A stretch of 64,000 bases of DNA, taken from Bacilliculturomica massiliensis. GTDB taxonomy: Bacteria; Bacillota; Clostridia; Peptostreptococcales; Anaerovoracaceae. Shown one piece after another: positions 61,897 through 64,000 of the stretch. Below the pieces are notes generated by a model that was not told the DNA's origin, searched no databases, and worked only from the letters and a program-made list of their open reading frames with translations. The position numbers were made by a program, and so were the translations under genes. Position 1 is the stretch's first letter. Every line of letters begins with the position of its first letter. The stretch is taken from the NCBI RefSeq assembly GCF_900605495.1, contig NZ_LR027603.1, positions 372,001 through 436,000 on the forward strand, given 5' to 3'.

Positions 61897-62841
61897 ATGA
61901 GTAAAGAAAAGATAGTAATCGCGCTGGGCGGAAACGCTCTGCAGGATGCAAAGGGACCCGCTACAGCGGAGGCGCAGCTGGACGTAGTAAAGAGAACCTG
62001 TAAATATATCGCGGAGATCGTGAAGAGAGGCCATGAGATCGCCATCGTCCACGGCAACGGACCCCAGGTGGGAAGGATTCTGCTGGCTTCCGAGACGGCC
62101 AAGGAGACCACTCCGGCCATGCCTTTTGACGTCTGCGGCGCCATGAGCCAGGGCTATATCGGCTATCACATCCAGCAGGGTATGAAGCCGGCGCTGGCGG
62201 GCATCGGAAGAGGGGACATTCCTGTCGTCACTCTGGTGACCCAGATGGTGGTGGATAAGGACGATCCGGGATTCAAGAATCCCACCAAGCCCATCGGCCC
62301 CTTCTACAGCGAGCAAGAAGCGAAAGAGATGGAAGCCAAAGGCTACACCATGAAAGAGGACGCCGGCAGAGGCTTCCGCCGCGTGGTAGCGTCCCCCATC
62401 CCCACGGAGATCTATGAGATCGATTCCGTGAACAGACTGTGGGATTCCACCATCGTGATCACCTGCGGAGGCGGAGGCATTCCGGTGATCAAGAACGACA
62501 ACGGAGAGCTGGAAGGCGTGGCCGCGGTGATCGACAAGGATTTCGCCGCAGAGCTGCTGGCGGAAAAGACAGGAGCGGATGTCCTGATGATCCTGACGGA
62601 AGTAGACCGTGTGGCGATCAACTTCAATAAGCCGGATCAGAAGGATCTGGCGGAGATGACTGTGGCGGAAGCGGAAAAGTACTGCGAGGAAGGGCATTTC
62701 GCCCCCGGCAGCATGCTGCCCAAGGTACAGGCCGCCATCAAGTTCGCAAAAGCCAATCCGGGAAAGAAAGCGATCATCACATCGCTGTACAGCGCGGTGG
62801 ACGCTCTGGACGGAAAGACTGGTACTGTTATCACACTTTAA
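61897..62841 (+). CDS. arcC: Carbamate kinase
   Basis: Transfers phosphate from carbamoyl phosphate to ADP, giving ATP, the energy-yielding end of the pathway. The 314-residue protein shows ALGGNAL near residue 9, HGNGPQVG near 51, TCGGGGIPV near 188 and PKVQAAIKF near 271. AGGAAAGG precedes ATG 61897. No arginine/ornithine antiporter gene (arcD) is in the window. Confidence 0.95.
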   Translation: MSKEKIVIALGGNALQDAKGPATAEAQLDVVKRTCKYIAEIVKRGHEIAIVHGNGPQVGRILLASETAKETTPAMPFDVCGAMSQGYIGYHIQQGMKPALAGIGRGDIPVVTLVTQMVVDKDDPGFKNPTKPIGPFYSEQEAKEMEAKGYTMKEDAGRGFRRVVASPIPTEIYEIDSVNRLWDSTIVITCGGGGIPVIKNDNGELEGVAAVIDKDFAAELLAEKTGADVLMILTEVDRVAINFNKPDQKDLAEMTVAEAEKYCEEGHFAPGSMLPKVQAAIKFAKANPGKKAIITSLYSAVDALDGKTGTVITL

Positions 62842-62866
62842 GACACTATATACTCTCACCTATCGG

Positions 62867-62908
62867 CAGAAGGCTGATCCATTTGGATCAGCCTTCTGTC
62901 GTTTTTTT
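62867..62908 (+). terminator. Terminator after arcC
   Basis: CAGAAGGCTGATCC (62867-62880) and GGATCAGCCTTCTG (62885-62898) form a perfect 14-bp stem with loop ATTT, then TCG and seven T. Confidence 0.93.
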
Positions 62909-62910
62909 AT

Positions 62911-62981
62911 AACATGGGAAATGTCGTCCGCTGTTATTTCCGTATGTTTCAAAAATGTCTAACCTTGTGAAAATGAGCCCG
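62911..62981 (+). repeat. Dispersed multi-hairpin repeat, truncated copy C
   Basis: AACATGGGAAATGTC-GTCCGCT-GTTATTTCC and the following CGTATGTTTCAAAAA and TGTGAAAATGAGCCCG match copies A and B, but the GGGC arm and final hairpin are missing. It lies directly after the arcC terminator. Confidence 0.75.
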
Positions 62982-63046
62982 GCCAGTCTCTTCGGATCCA
63001 CGTTGACGCGTATCAGCAGTGTCTGCGGTCCGGCGGTCCGCCGCCG

Positions 63047-63829
63047 TTAAAAATATCCCTCGTAGGGGCGCTGACAGACAGAATGATAAAGCCAGTTCAT
63101 CATCGTAATGTAGTCGTAGACCGGCAGGTTTACAGCCTTTTGAATGGCGTGGGCGTATGGAGGCAGATCGCTGCACTCCAGAAGAATGGCGCCGATATTC
63201 TCCTCCTGACACAATTCCACAGCCGCCTGGGAGACCTGATCCGTCAGGATCGTGTCGTTGAATCCGTTGTCCTCCATATCCACCAGAGGCTTCCACTGCT
63301 CCAGATGCTGAATGCCTTTTACCACGAAGGCGGATCCGTCTGTAATTCCCACTGATTCAAGAAGATAGGGCGTGATCGCGGCGCTGTTGGCTGTGATGAT
63401 GCCGACCTTTTGATCTTTTTTGAGGGAGGATTTGATCCACGGCACCTGCAGGAGAGAAGACATGGCCACCGGCACGGGAAAGTGTTCCGCCAGCTCCCGC
63501 TGATAATTGGCGAAAAAGCCGCAGGCCCCGGAGAGCGCCCGCACTCCGTCCAGCATCAGTTCCTCGCCCGCCTGGATAAAATCGTCCAGAAGGGTGGGAT
63601 CGTTGCGGAATATCCTGTCGATGGTGGCGCCTCTCACCACTTTGATCCTCACTGGGAAATCGTAAGTCCACGGATTGACCACATTGCCCGGCACAAGAGG
63701 ATAGAAAAGCTCCAGCGCCAGTATGCCGATAGGATATCCGGCCACAGACTGCCCCGGCGTCGCGCTGAGTTTCTGGTTTGCATAGGATACGTGATCATAG
63801 TATCCATAATGTCTGATCGGTACTATCAT
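63047..63829 (-). CDS. Aspartate/glutamate racemase-family protein
   Basis: A 260-residue cytosolic protein of the Asp/Glu/hydantoin racemase superfamily. Two cysteines in equivalent positions, Cys103 (LSGACGFF) and Cys219 (LLECSDLPPY), are the expected two-base catalytic pair, though many family members have other activities such as maleate isomerase or hydantoin racemase. The start is ATG 63829 with GAGGAGGAA; upstream in-frame codons cross the promoter region. It faces the arginine deiminase operon, convergently. Confidence 0.85.
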   Translation of the reverse strand: MIVPIRHYGYYDHVSYANQKLSATPGQSVAGYPIGILALELFYPLVPGNVVNPWTYDFPVRIKVVRGATIDRIFRNDPTLLDDFIQAGEELMLDGVRALSGACGFFANYQRELAEHFPVPVAMSSLLQVPWIKSSLKKDQKVGIITANSAAITPYLLESVGITDGSAFVVKGIQHLEQWKPLVDMEDNGFNDTILTDQVSQAAVELCQEENIGAILLECSDLPPYAHAIQKAVNLPVYDYITMMNWLYHSVCQRPYEGYF

Positions 63830-63892
63830 GCTGATTCCTCCTCGTTTTTTACAGACCCTGACAAGTTGTAACGAATACTTTTTGCAATTCAA

Positions 63893-63939
63893 TGACTGAT
63901 AGTCAACTAAAATGCTATCACGAAAATGACTGATAGTCA
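63893..63939 (-). promoter_or_regulatory. Tandem palindromic operator and promoter of the racemase-family gene
   Basis: TGACTGATAGTCA occurs twice (63893-63905 and 63927-63939), 34 bp centre to centre; each copy is a 5-3-5 palindrome (TGACT-GAT-AGTCA). On the minus strand TTGACT from the distal copy and TAGCAT are 17 bp apart and form a likely promoter, so a bound protein would cover the -35. Confidence 0.75.
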
Positions 63940-64000
63940 ATGAAAAAATCAAGAGAAAAAATGTTATGGAGACCAACGGAACAGGATGTGTGGCAAGCCT

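Overview
The window looks like a chromosomal segment of an anaerobic Gram-positive bacterium of the Bacillota, class Clostridia. Supporting signs are the proteins with S-layer homology (SLH) and copper-amine-oxidase-like N-terminal domains, a clostridial-type Tad pilus locus, a three-gene arginine deiminase pathway, LytTR/GHKL signalling, strong AGGAGG ribosome binding sites and moderately high GC. The genus cannot be fixed from the sequence. No rRNA, tRNA, CRISPR array or intact transposase gene was seen.

Layout. (1) 1-2579: the end of a PAS-GGDEF protein and an MtaD/SsnA-like amidohydrolase. (2) 2652-11307: an aromatic amino acid operon, aroF-tyrA-aroB-aroA-aroC-pheA-aroE/K, headed by a 36-codon leader peptide with eight Phe/Tyr codons in ten and a strong terminator. 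(3) 11501-15248: a LytTR response regulator with its GHKL kinase, a secreted stalk/NPCBM-like protein and an XRE repressor; an operator-like palindrome recurs near the kinase genes, the repressor and the pilus genes. (4) 15514-38377: a 23 kb locus combining a complete Tad/Flp pilus set (tadZ, A, B, C, flp, two TadE-like proteins, a DUF5702 protein, two prepilin peptidases) with an FHA protein, a PP2C phosphatase, a Ser/Thr kinase with TPRs, a macrodomain protein, zinc-ribbon membrane proteins, a vWA-SLH protein and two TPR lipoproteins. This is the best candidate for an under-described system. (5) 38378-43181: a structured, possibly transposon-derived remnant, a Fic gene, a decayed stretch, an SLH polysaccharide deacetylase, an ArsC/Spx-like protein and an MBL-fold hydrolase; mscS follows. 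(6) 44160-49286: pyrB-pyrI-pyrF-pyrK-pyrD, preceded by a leader that closely resembles the UTP-sensing control region of enterobacterial pyrBI. (7) 49736-51627: an ECF-type sigma factor and a DUF4179 membrane protein. (8) 51628-56870: an intergenic stretch ending in Illumina-adapter-like sequence, then carB (3' end compromised) and carA on the minus strand. (9) 56931-64000: a DUF1836 regulator, a MocR-type regulator that lacks the PLP lysine, the arginine deiminase operon (arcB-arcA-arcC) and an Asp/Glu racemase-family gene.

The genes fit together around carbamoyl phosphate and chorismate. CarAB makes carbamoyl phosphate for PyrBI. The arginine deiminase operon makes it from citrulline and passes it to carbamate kinase for ATP. 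The aro operon covers most of the path from DAHP to chorismate, prephenate and on towards Phe and Tyr; aroD/aroQ (dehydroquinate dehydratase) is absent from the window. Both biosynthetic operons appear to be controlled by leader peptides and transcription attenuation, not by T-box or PyrR elements that I can recognise. A multi-hairpin repeat of about 100 bp occurs in several copies after operon ends. Several gene junctions hold GC- and purine-rich imperfect tandem repeats, and one of these coincides with the probable assembly artefact.
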